Source: Alphaproteobacteria bacterium
Lineage (GTDB): Bacteria; Pseudomonadota; Alphaproteobacteria; SMXP01
Length of the DNA: 64,000 nt
Direction of reading: 5' to 3'
NCBI GenBank assembly: GCA_028285305.1
Contig: JANQPV010000044.1
Location: forward strand, 186,001 to 250,000
This document shows positions 9,080 through 16,995 of this stretch, piece after piece (within the stretch, counting starts at the first letter, position 1; every line of letters begins with the position of its first letter). A program made the position numbers and the translations under genes. The notes below the pieces were generated by a model, which saw only the letters and a program-made list of their open reading frames with translations, was not told the DNA's origin and did no database searches.

Positions 9080-9628
9080 CTACTGGGAAACAGCGAACAC
9101 TTGCGTCACGTAAATCCAGTCTCCCGCTCGCACGACCGCTACACCCGTATGTGTTTTCTCGCGGTCTAGAATGTTCTTTCGATGGCCCCGGCTTTTCATC
9201 CAGCCCTCAACGACTGACGGAGCATCCAATTCGGGGGAGAGAGTTCGGTCGCCCACATACCGCTGAAAGATGTTTTCAGCCCCGGCCCCGTAAAAATCCG
9301 GGTACTCATCACGAATACGGTCAAAAAAGTCGCGTCTCCCGTCTCCATAATGGCTCAGTTTTCTCTTCTCGGCCATCCACTTCGTGTGCTTCTCTGCCGC
9401 CTCGTTCAGTCCCGCATCACACTTAAGGGGTTTGCGTCCGGCTTCCGCGCGCTCGGCGTTTATGAGATCAAATACCGCCGCTGCCAACGCTTGGGTATCC
9501 CCTCTTTCTTGCGAAACCTCGCACTTTTGAGGAAATGTGCTAGCCAATGCCGTAGAGGGGAGTGACCACAGCATACAAAATGCTGTCGTGATCGAGGCAA
9601 CTGTCTTAAGCCAGCGTCGTGATGTCAT
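9080..9628 (-). CDS. Secreted CAP-domain (SCP-like) protein
   Basis: Small exported protein (182 aa) of the CAP/SCP superfamily. A signal peptide spans roughly residues 1-29, ending STALA. CAP signatures include the N-terminal DLINAERAEAG helix, His81 in the AAEKHTKWMA helix, Glu118 in GAENIF and His149 in GHRKNIL, the positions of the CAP cavity residues. Bacterial CAP proteins are usually periplasmic or secreted and poorly characterised, with calcium or lipid binding suggested for some. It sits 11 bp ahead of glcD on the same strand. A role in glycolate metabolism would be inference from position only. Confidence 0.85.
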   Translation of the reverse strand: MTSRRWLKTVASITTAFCMLWSLPSTALASTFPQKCEVSQERGDTQALAAAVFDLINAERAEAGRKPLKCDAGLNEAAEKHTKWMAEKRKLSHYGDGRRDFFDRIRDEYPDFYGAGAENIFQRYVGDRTLSPELDAPSVVEGWMKSRGHRKNILDREKTHTGVAVVRAGDWIYVTQVFAVSQ

Positions 9629-9763
9629 CTTGTTCCTCTTCTAAGATTCTCATTTAGCATGGTTACAGGGTATGGCGGAGGCACGTTCTGACATTTCTGT
9701 GACACAAGCCACCGCGGATTGACCTATTTTTGCTTTTACGTTTAGGAGACAGAAACTTACGCC

Positions 9764-11110
9764 ATGAAACGCTTATCCGTCATCGGGGCGACTTACCGCA
9801 GCGCGGATGCACCGCTCTTAGGAGAGCTTACTCTGGCTTCCGATGCAATCTCGGATCATCTGCGACAATTGGCAGATCGCTTTCACGCCAGAGGCGCTAT
9901 GTATGTGGCGACCTGCAACCGGGTCGAACTTGTGCTGGACGGGGCTCCGCAAGGTGATCCTATGCAGATGCGCCACCAAGCCTTTACCTATTTGGCCGGA
10001 CGGTCAGCACCTGAGTCCCTCCTCAAAGAAACGCTCAAGATTTGGGGGGGCGAAGGGGCTGCAGAACATCTGTTTCTGGTGGCTGCAGGTATGGACTCGG
10101 CCCAACTGGGAGAACGAGAAATCTATCTTCAGTTCAAAAAGTCGCTACGTGCCGCCCGCGCGGCAGGTACATGCAGCCCGTTGATCGAGCGCGTGGTGGT
10201 CGAAGCCTTGCGTACCGCGCGCAGCGTTCACGCCGAGATTGTGTCGAATGACAGGGGCAATGTGCGCTCGCTTGCCCATATTGCTTCGGAAAAGGCGTTG
10301 GCTCGTGCGAGTGTTGGTGATGAAGGACGCCCACGCATCGCGTTGGTTGGCGTGTCCCCCATGACGCGAACCTGTTTTGACCAGTTAATTGCTCAGCCTG
10401 TGGATCTTGTCGTTGCGAATCGCACGCCTGATTCTGCGTTGGCGCTCATTGAAAATACGGATGCCCAATGGCAGTCGCTTGAGGACTTTCGGAAAGACCC
10501 AGGCCGGCTGGATGCGGTGATATCGGCCATCTCAGTGCCTGAGCCTGTTCTTGGAAGAGCCGAGTTGTGCCGAATTGCAGAGGACGGGCACCGTCCATTG
10601 TTCATCGACATGGGTGTGCCGCCTAATGTAGATCCGGACGGAGCTGAGGAGCTCAAGTTTGAGCGGATCGGCATGCAGGATATCATCGATGAGGCACAGT
10701 CGTCGCGCGCAAACCGGCAATTGGAGCTTGCCTCCTCCCGCCGAATTCTGGATGAGGGCGTGGAGAGGCTGCGGCTCGATTTTGGAGAACGTTTGGCGGG
10801 GCCGGTGATCGCAGGCATTAACGATCAGTATAAAGATACCTTGGATCGCTCTGTGGAATGGTTGTTACGGCGCGAGCTTTCGCATCTGTCCGACGAGGAC
10901 AAATCCAAAATAAAGGCTTGGTCGCAGGACGTTGCAAAACGCTGTGCCCACATTCCGATCAAAGGCGCGAAAGCGCTTGCAGCGGATCAGCAAGTCGAAA
11001 GTCTTGAGACCTTTTTTCATGCATCCGATGATGATCTGGTCGCTTCGCTTTCCGGGGCGCTAGGAGATCTGGATGACTTAGAGCTCGAAATATCGGAGGC
11101 GGCTGAATGA
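9764..11110 (+). CDS. hemA: Glutamyl-tRNA reductase HemA (C5 pathway), divergent
   Basis: Reduces Glu-tRNA(Glu) to glutamate-1-semialdehyde with NADPH, the first committed step of C5 heme synthesis. The catalytic Cys51 is in ATCNRVELV, and the second conserved block is AAGMDSAQLGE (residues 107-117). The nucleotide-binding loop near residues 193-200 reads LVGVSPM rather than the usual GxGxM(G/A), though ANRT follows as expected. The C-terminal dimerisation part is present (to 448 aa). It is first in the hemA-hemL-HK-RR-hemC-hemE operon and overlaps hemL by ATGA. AGGAG at about 9744-9748 lies some 15 bases ahead of ATG 9764, farther than usual; a TTGACC -35-like hexamer is at 9719. Annotated as GluTR because the whole length aligns in outline and hemL is adjacent. 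Confidence 0.88.
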   Translation: MKRLSVIGATYRSADAPLLGELTLASDAISDHLRQLADRFHARGAMYVATCNRVELVLDGAPQGDPMQMRHQAFTYLAGRSAPESLLKETLKIWGGEGAAEHLFLVAAGMDSAQLGEREIYLQFKKSLRAARAAGTCSPLIERVVVEALRTARSVHAEIVSNDRGNVRSLAHIASEKALARASVGDEGRPRIALVGVSPMTRTCFDQLIAQPVDLVVANRTPDSALALIENTDAQWQSLEDFRKDPGRLDAVISAISVPEPVLGRAELCRIAEDGHRPLFIDMGVPPNVDPDGAEELKFERIGMQDIIDEAQSSRANRQLELASSRRILDEGVERLRLDFGERLAGPVIAGINDQYKDTLDRSVEWLLRRELSHLSDEDKSKIKAWSQDVAKRCAHIPIKGAKALAADQQVESLETFFHASDDDLVASLSGALGDLDDLELEISEAAE

Positions 11111-12414
11111 CCGAAGTTTCCCAATCTACTGATTATGCCGGGCAGCGATCGCAGGAGCTCTATGGCCGCGCGCAACGCGTTATCCCTGCCGGCGTCAGTT
11201 CCCCGGTGCGGGCATTCCGCGCTGTGGGGGGGACACCGATCTATTTGGAAAGCGGCCGGGGTTCAACCATCACTGATGCGGACGGACGATCTTATCTCGA
11301 TTTTGTCATGTCCTGGGGGCCGCTTATTCTAGGACATGCCCATCCGGAGGTGATCGAGCGCGTGCGCGCGGCGGCTGCGGACGGACTGACATTTGGAACG
11401 CCGTGTGCACCCGAAGTGGAACTGGCAGAACGCATTGTCGACCTGTATCCGGGGTTGGAGCAAGTGCGGTTTGTTTCTTCCGGGACCGAAGCGACGATGA
11501 GTGCCCTGCGTGTTGCCCGCGCCGCGACCGGCCGCGACCGCATTGTTAAGTTTTCGGGCTGCTATCATGGTCATTCGGATCAATTACTTGTTGCGGCGGG
11601 TTCCGGGCTTGTGACCTTTGGTGAGCCTTCGTCAGCGGGTGTGCCGGACGCTTTTACATCTCAAACGGCAGTTTTGCCGCTTGATGACGATGCAGCGCTG
11701 GAAGCTCTGTTCAATGAATGCGGCCGAGACATCGCTGCTGTGATTATCGAGCCGATACCGGCAAACAACGGACTCCTTATTCAGCGTACTGCGTTTCTTC
11801 AGAGGTTGCGGGAGATCACCCGTCAGCACGGCAGTCTGTTGATTTTTGACGAAGTGATTACAGGCTTTCGCGTGGCACCGGGCGGGGCAGCGGACCTGCT
11901 CGGCGTTACCCCGGATTTGGCGGCGTTCGGCAAGGTGATCGGGGGAGGGATGCCGGTGGGTGCTTTTGGCGGTTCCGCCGAGGTCATGAGCGTTCTGGCG
12001 CCGCTCGGGCCAGCTTACCAGGCAGGCACATTGTCCGGCAATCCGGTTGCGATGACGGCCGGGCTGGCCACCCTTGATGTGATGGAGCGAGAGCACGCTT
12101 GGAAACAGTTGGAAGCGCTAGGGTCTGATCTCGAGCAAAGGCTCTCTCCGATCGCGGCAGAGATGGGAGGATCATTGGTTCGGCAAGGCTCGTTGTTCTG
12201 GCTCAACTTGGCGCCAGGAGAAGCGCCGCGGACAGCTGAGGCAATTCCCGATACAATTGCGGAGCCCTATAAGGCAATCTTCCAGTCTTTGCTTCAGCAG
12301 GGCGTCTATTTGGCACCTTCCGCCTACGAAGTAGGCTTTCTGTCGTTGGCGCACGAAACGGCGGACATCGAGCGACTGGCGCAGTCTCTCAACGCCGCGC
12401 GAGACTCCATTTGA
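11107..12414 (+). CDS. hemL: Glutamate-1-semialdehyde 2,1-aminomutase HemL
   Basis: PLP enzyme converting glutamate-1-semialdehyde to 5-aminolevulinate, the partner of HemA in the C5 pathway. Visible motifs: PAGVSSPVRAF near the N-terminus, FVSSGTEATMSALR, CYHGHSDQLL, LIFDEVITGFRV with the PLP-pyridine Asp, and FGKVIGGGMPVGAFGG carrying the Schiff-base Lys (around residue 277). The protein ends normally at 435 aa. Its ATG overlaps the hemA stop by 4 bp, so the two steps are translationally coupled. The gene for the histidine kinase starts 25 bp downstream. Confidence 0.96.
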   Translation: MTEVSQSTDYAGQRSQELYGRAQRVIPAGVSSPVRAFRAVGGTPIYLESGRGSTITDADGRSYLDFVMSWGPLILGHAHPEVIERVRAAAADGLTFGTPCAPEVELAERIVDLYPGLEQVRFVSSGTEATMSALRVARAATGRDRIVKFSGCYHGHSDQLLVAAGSGLVTFGEPSSAGVPDAFTSQTAVLPLDDDAALEALFNECGRDIAAVIIEPIPANNGLLIQRTAFLQRLREITRQHGSLLIFDEVITGFRVAPGGAADLLGVTPDLAAFGKVIGGGMPVGAFGGSAEVMSVLAPLGPAYQAGTLSGNPVAMTAGLATLDVMEREHAWKQLEALGSDLEQRLSPIAAEMGGSLVRQGSLFWLNLAPGEAPRTAEAIPDTIAEPYKAIFQSLLQQGVYLAPSAYEVGFLSLAHETADIERLAQSLNAARDSI

Positions 12415-12439
12415 GCACAATGAGGAACAAACAGGTTCG

Positions 12440-13531
12440 ATGAGCTCGGTGAGCACCAGATGGCTGCAAATCGCAATGGCAGCCCTGATTACGATCTCCA
12501 TCGTTCAGACGGTATGGTGGTACCTGGACCAATCAAGCTATTCCGCAAATGTGGTGGCCGACAGACGGGCGAGCTTCGAGCGGGACGAGCGTGCGGCGAG
12601 CCGGTTGTTGGAACGGGGGGAGGCTTGGCCCGACGTTCAAGCGATTTATCCACACCTGGAATTGGTCGATGGGACTGTCCGTGTACTTGATTCACTGATC
12701 GAAGACATTGAACGGGCGAGACAGCAGCGCGTTATCATGTATGGGTCAGAATGGACCTTTTTCGTCCTTGTGCTGATGGGTGGACTTGCTGTGATATGGA
12801 AGGCGCTTCGGGATCAGGCGAGACTTCGATATCACCAGGAGAACTTTTTGACTTTGGTCTCTCATGAATTCAAGACGCCGATTGCGAGTATGATGCTCAA
12901 CATCGAGAATATGCAGCGTCATCCTCCGTCCGGCGACAGCTTACTCGGCAAGCTCGATCGCCTGAAAAGCGACTTAAACCGTATGCGAACGATGGTGTCG
13001 AATATCCTGGAGTCGGCCCGGCTGCAAGAAGGCTCGTTGGAGTTGAGAGATGAGTCGACCAACGTCAGAGATATCTTCAACAATGCGCTTGGACGGCTTC
13101 ACAGTGAGGGAAGAGATATTGGTCTGCATATAGAGGATGAGTTGCCGGATAAGCTGATCATCCAAGCGGACGCCATCGCGTGCGAGTCCGTGGTCCGCAA
13201 TGTCCTTGATAATGCCTTTGAGGCCGTGAGACAGGTGCGCGACCCGACAATCAAGATCTCAGCAAAGAGTGAGCCCGGATCCGTGACGGTTACCATTGCT
13301 GACAATGGAATCGGATTTACGTCCGATCAGACAAAGAGCCTATTTGAAAAGTTCTACCGGACGGATGAAACCTATTCAGGGGATCGCAAAGGGACGGGGC
13401 TGGGCTTGTTCATCGTTCGCCAGGTGATGGCGATGGAACGGGGCTCGGTTCGGGCACACAGTGATGGGCCCAATCAGGGCGCTGCGTTTTCGCTGACATG
13501 GAGAACGCCGCCTTCGGACGGGTCGCATTAA
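12440..13531 (+). CDS. Sensor histidine kinase embedded in heme operon
   Basis: Inner-membrane sensor kinase, 363 aa. TM1 spans about residues 8-28 and TM2 about 105-121, flanking a small periplasmic segment of about 75 residues that is mostly charged helix with no recognised ligand domain. HisKA follows with the phospho-acceptor His142 in LVSHEFKTPIASM. The HATPase_c domain has the N box NVLDNAFEAV, DNGIGF (G1) and GTGLGLFIV (G2). It lies between hemL and hemC, and the cognate response regulator starts 8 bp downstream. Position suggests it senses something linked to tetrapyrrole synthesis or envelope state; the signal is unknown. Confidence 0.9.
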   Translation: MSSVSTRWLQIAMAALITISIVQTVWWYLDQSSYSANVVADRRASFERDERAASRLLERGEAWPDVQAIYPHLELVDGTVRVLDSLIEDIERARQQRVIMYGSEWTFFVLVLMGGLAVIWKALRDQARLRYHQENFLTLVSHEFKTPIASMMLNIENMQRHPPSGDSLLGKLDRLKSDLNRMRTMVSNILESARLQEGSLELRDESTNVRDIFNNALGRLHSEGRDIGLHIEDELPDKLIIQADAIACESVVRNVLDNAFEAVRQVRDPTIKISAKSEPGSVTVTIADNGIGFTSDQTKSLFEKFYRTDETYSGDRKGTGLGLFIVRQVMAMERGSVRAHSDGPNQGAAFSLTWRTPPSDGSH

Positions 13532-13539
13532 GGACGGGC

Positions 13540-14265
13540 ATGGCGGAACAACAGAGAATTCTGGTCGTTGAGGACGACCGCAATTTGGCAGCCGGTCTGG
13601 AAGACGCTTTTGCAGGAGAAGGCTTCCTGACGGACGTCTGTCATAATGGAAGCGATGCCCTCGAACGGATCGTTGAAAACGAATTTGATCTGATTGTCTT
13701 GGATGTCATGCTGCCGGGCATGAGCGGAATGGAAGTATGCCAAGGTGCGCGAAAGGCGGGTGTGGAGACACCCGTCTTGTTCCTGACGGTAAAAGGTTCT
13801 CCACAGGATCGCATCGACGGGATGATGTCAGGTGCAGACGACTATTTGACGAAACCCTTCCAGCTTGAGGAGCTTTTGCTTCGTGCGCGGGCGATATTAC
13901 GTCGATGGGAATGGCGGGGGAACGAGACTCAATCGGTGTCCAATATTGTTTTCGGCGGGAATGAAGTGGATGTCTTGCGATACGAAGCTACATCATGGGA
14001 TGGACGGCGCCATTCCTTGACGGAGAAAGAGATCGAAATATTGAAGGTCTTGGCGGATCAAGAGGGGAACGTGATTTCACGAGACGACTTGCTTGAAACG
14101 GTTTGGGGGGACGAGGTTTTTCCGTCAACCCGAACGGTTGATAATTTCATTTTGCGGCTCCGGAAGCGATTTGAACCCAACCCGCAATCTCCTGTTCACT
14201 TTCATTCTGTTCGGGGCGTGGGCTATCGCCTGACATTTACCCCGCAGCCAAATGAGGACGCATGA
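13540..14265 (+). CDS. OmpR-family response regulator in heme operon
   Basis: DNA-binding response regulator of 241 aa. The receiver domain has acidic E11-D12-D13, phospho-acceptor Asp55 in LIVLDVMLPG, Thr83 and Lys105 in YLTKPF. The C-terminal winged helix (Trans_reg_C) occupies about residues 140-235, ending in RGVGYRLTF. ATG 13540 is preferred to an upstream in-frame start at 13498 because the latter would overlap the kinase and add residues before the receiver core; AGGACGG precedes 13540. The stop overlaps hemC by ATGA. It probably works with the upstream kinase; its own operon is an obvious candidate target, by inference. Confidence 0.92.
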   Translation: MAEQQRILVVEDDRNLAAGLEDAFAGEGFLTDVCHNGSDALERIVENEFDLIVLDVMLPGMSGMEVCQGARKAGVETPVLFLTVKGSPQDRIDGMMSGADDYLTKPFQLEELLLRARAILRRWEWRGNETQSVSNIVFGGNEVDVLRYEATSWDGRRHSLTEKEIEILKVLADQEGNVISRDDLLETVWGDEVFPSTRTVDNFILRLRKRFEPNPQSPVHFHSVRGVGYRLTFTPQPNEDA

Positions 14266-15221
14266 TCATGGCAAGCTCTTCGCTTACTCTCGGCACAAGA
14301 GGGTCAGATCTCGCTCTTTGGCAAGCAAACCATGTGTCGGGCCTCTTGAGAGATCAGTATTCTGATCTTGATATTCGGATTCATGTGATCGAAACCGAAG
14401 GGGATCAAATTCCGGACGCCCCGCTCTGGTCAGCAGGCGGCAAATCCTTCTTCACCAAAGAAATAGATCGGGCGCTTTTGGAACATGAGATCGATTTAGC
14501 GGTCCATAGTCTGAAGGATTTGGAAACGCAGAATCCGCCGGGGATAGTTATCGCTGCCGTTCCGGAGCGCGCAAATGTCAGCGATGCGCTCCTCTCCCGA
14601 TCTGGAAAATCGATCGCAGATCTGCCGCTCGGCTCTGTCGTAGGGACCGGCAGTTTGCGGCGGCGGGCGTTCTTGTTGAATCTCAGACCTGATCTTACCG
14701 TTAAGAGCCTACGAGGCAACGTGCCGACACGCGTTCAGAAACTGGACTCCGGTGAATATGACGCGATCGTTCTTGCAACGGCAGGGCTCGTGCGTTTGGG
14801 GCTTAAGGATAAGATATCTTCGGAACTGCCCACTGACGTCTTTCTGCCCGCAGTTTCGCAGGGTGCGTTGGGAATTTGTTGCCGTGCTGACGATGCGGGG
14901 ACGCGGTCCCTGTTGGAAAAGTTAAATGACGTTAGTGCTGCAAGTGCGACAACCGCCGAGCGGGCGCTCTTGCGCGAAATTGAAGGGGGTTGCCATGCCC
15001 CCTTGGGTGCCCGCGGTCTGATAGAGGACAATATTCTCACGCTGGAAGGGAAGCTTTGTTCCATAAGCGGAGAGACGGTTCTGACAGTTTCTGAATCCGG
15101 TTTTCTCAATCAGGCAGACGACATCGGTCGTAGAGCAGGCCAACGCCTATTGGAAGAGGGAGGGCGTGACTTGCTCACCCAAATAGAACGCGAAGTGGAA
15201 GACCTCAAACATGAGCAGTAA
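14262..15221 (+). CDS. hemC: Hydroxymethylbilane synthase HemC
   Basis: Porphobilinogen deaminase: condenses four porphobilinogens to hydroxymethylbilane in the cytosol. Visible motifs: LGTRGSDLALWQ at the N-terminus, TEGDQI, KSFFTKEIDRALLEHEIDLAVHSLKD (residues about 60-86), GTGSLRRRA, RGNVPTRVQK, and EGGCHAPLGA with the dipyrromethane-cofactor Cys (about residue 244). 319 aa is normal. It overlaps the response-regulator stop by 4 bp (alternative ATG at 14268) and hemE by 11 bp. hemD, often next to hemC, is absent from the window. Confidence 0.96.
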   Translation: MIMASSSLTLGTRGSDLALWQANHVSGLLRDQYSDLDIRIHVIETEGDQIPDAPLWSAGGKSFFTKEIDRALLEHEIDLAVHSLKDLETQNPPGIVIAAVPERANVSDALLSRSGKSIADLPLGSVVGTGSLRRRAFLLNLRPDLTVKSLRGNVPTRVQKLDSGEYDAIVLATAGLVRLGLKDKISSELPTDVFLPAVSQGALGICCRADDAGTRSLLEKLNDVSAASATTAERALLREIEGGCHAPLGARGLIEDNILTLEGKLCSISGETVLTVSESGFLNQADDIGRRAGQRLLEEGGRDLLTQIEREVEDLKHEQ

Positions 15222-16239
15222 ACCTGTTTTTCTCTCGGCATGTGCCCAGGAGCCCGTTTCCCATACGCCGATCTGGATTATGCGGCAAGCAGGCCGGTAC
15301 CTGCCGGAGTACCGGGCTGTTCGCAAGGACGTGGATTTCCTCACTTTGACAAAATCACCGGATCTCGCGGCTGAAGTGACGCTCCAGCCCATTCGCCGGT
15401 TCGGGATGGATGCAGCAATTTTGTTCAGCGATATTATGACGCCCCTCGGCGGAATGGGCATTGACGTTCAGTTTAAGCCTGCGCCGTACATTGATGAGCC
15501 CATTCAGTCCGCGAAACAAGTGGAGGAACTCCGCGCTCTGACCCCGCTGGAAGATGTACCGTATACGATCGAATCCGTGCGCCTCGTACGAGCGGATCTC
15601 GCCGCGGACAAGGCGCTCATTGGGTTTGCAGGGGCGCCCTTTACGCTCTTTTGCTATGCGGTAACGGGAAAGCCGGATCAGAACTTCCCGACGGCCCGTG
15701 CCTTTATGTACGAGGAGCCGGCGACGGCGAAAGCTCTTTTGTTGAAGCTCGGCGATGCCATGGGCGCCTATCTGTCGGCCCAGGCGGAGGCGGGCGCCGA
15801 TGCGCTGATGATCTTCGAATCCTGGGGCGGGCTCTTATCACCTGATCTCTATAGGGAATATGCTTTGCCGGCTGTTGACCGCGTCCTGGAGGCTATACGT
15901 CCCCGGAAGGTGCCGCTCATCTTCTTTGCCAATCAAGGGGCGGCCTATCTACCCGTTCTGCGGGACTTGCCGGTTGATGTGATTGCGGTCGATTGGCGGC
16001 AGCCGCTTTCCGTTGCGGCGGAGCTCGTGGGGGCGAACAAGACCATGCAAGGCAATCTCGACCCGGCAGCGCTCTTTGGTTCGCCAGAAGAGTTGCGGTT
16101 GCGGGCTCAAGCGGTTCTTGACGATGCCAGAGGTTTGCCGGGGCACGTCTTCAATTTGGGCCACGGTATTTGGCCCCAAACGGACCCGGATGCCGTCGCC
16201 CGGCTTGTGGACTTCGTCCACGAACAAACGGCGCGATGA
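15211..16239 (+). CDS. hemE: Uroporphyrinogen decarboxylase HemE
   Basis: Converts uroporphyrinogen III to coproporphyrinogen III by four decarboxylations. Signatures are PIWIMRQAGRYLPEYR (residues 14-29, binding the substrate carboxylates), FSDIMTPLGGMG, GFAGAPFTLFCY, FESWGGLLSPDLY and GNLDPAALFG near the C-terminus, then FNLGHGIWPQTDPD. Length 342 aa is standard. The ATG at 15211 lies within the end of hemC (11 bp overlap) and the stop overlaps the GNAT gene by ATGA, so it is tightly coupled on both sides. Confidence 0.97.
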   Translation: MSSKPVFLSACAQEPVSHTPIWIMRQAGRYLPEYRAVRKDVDFLTLTKSPDLAAEVTLQPIRRFGMDAAILFSDIMTPLGGMGIDVQFKPAPYIDEPIQSAKQVEELRALTPLEDVPYTIESVRLVRADLAADKALIGFAGAPFTLFCYAVTGKPDQNFPTARAFMYEEPATAKALLLKLGDAMGAYLSAQAEAGADALMIFESWGGLLSPDLYREYALPAVDRVLEAIRPRKVPLIFFANQGAAYLPVLRDLPVDVIAVDWRQPLSVAAELVGANKTMQGNLDPAALFGSPEELRLRAQAVLDDARGLPGHVFNLGHGIWPQTDPDAVARLVDFVHEQTAR

Positions 16240-16718
16240 AGGTTGAGCGGCTTGACGGTGAAGATTGGGAGCGTTCGAAGAACATTCGCTTAAGAGCTTT
16301 GCGGGACGCCCCAGACGCCTTTTCGGCAACATTTGCAGTCGAGAGCCAGTTTCCCGAGGAAAAGTGGCGCGAACGCCTGTCAAACTCTGAGACCGCCACG
16401 TTTGTGGCTGTTGACGGCGGAGACGATGTCGGGGCCGTTGTTGGCGGCCCTTATGATGATGCGGCGGGCCTTTTTGCCATGTGGGTGGCGCCGGCGGCGC
16501 GGCACCAAGGGATTGCGATGGTTCTCATCGAAAATGTTATTCAGTGGGCGAGGGAAAAGGGGTGCTCCCGGATGCGTTTGGATGTTGGCGAACACAATGG
16601 TCCGGCGCGGAGGCTCTATGAAAGAATGGGATTTGTGCCGACGGGTATGGTGTCTACCCTGCCGCCGCCAAGAGAGCATGTGAGGGAGGTGCAGCTGGAG
16701 CTGGCGTTGGGAGGTTAG
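16236..16718 (+). CDS. GNAT family N-acetyltransferase
   Basis: 160-residue GCN5-related acetyltransferase. The acetyl-CoA pyrophosphate-binding motif V-A-P-A-A-R-H-Q-G-I-A is near residues 86-96, matching the R/Q-x-x-G-x-A pattern, and the C-terminal RRLYERMGFVPTG is the usual GNAT beta-7 region. ATG 16236 shares ATGA with the hemE stop; a longer reading from 16170 would overlap hemE and is rejected. The acceptor is unknown (protein N-terminus, amino acid or small amine). It closes the heme operon, possibly by simple co-transcription. Confidence 0.88.
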   Translation: MKVERLDGEDWERSKNIRLRALRDAPDAFSATFAVESQFPEEKWRERLSNSETATFVAVDGGDDVGAVVGGPYDDAAGLFAMWVAPAARHQGIAMVLIENVIQWAREKGCSRMRLDVGEHNGPARRLYERMGFVPTGMVSTLPPPREHVREVQLELALGG

Positions 16719-16796
16719 TTGATGCTTGGTTTTGATCCTCGTAACGGGGCGCGAAGTTGACAGAGTATGTTACTTGACTCTGCGATCAAATTTCGC

Positions 16797-16898
16797 GTCA
16801 TCCTCGGGCTTGTCCGGAGGATCCGGTACTTCATGCACCATCCAGTGAATTTAGGGAGTTTCATGAGTTTGCTGGATCTCCGCCTTCGCGGGGATGAC
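16797..16898. repeat. Intergenic repeat with GTCATCC/GGATGAC ends
   Basis: A 102-bp element between the GNAT gene and the convergent SDR. The left end GTCATCCTCGGG (16797-16808) and right end CGCGGGGATGAC (16887-16898) are inverted repeats matching at 10 of 12 positions. Inside, GTCCGGAGGATCC and GGATCTCCGCC form further partial palindromes. A second fragment, GTCATCCTCGGGCT, recurs at about 16930-16943. The pattern resembles dispersed non-coding palindromic repeats common in Alphaproteobacteria. It could also serve as a bidirectional terminator. Confidence 0.7.
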
Positions 16899-16995
16899 AT
16901 AGGACCGTAAAGCCTGCCATCTCTCTGGCGTCATCCTCGGGCTCCAACACAAGGGTCGACAAATGAGATTGTTGTGTGACGTTGGGGTGTGGCCG

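Noticed and set aside
13498-13539. An earlier start for the response regulator
   Set aside because: It would overlap the histidine-kinase gene and precede the receiver core by 14 unsupported residues; ATG 13540 has AGGACGG upstream.
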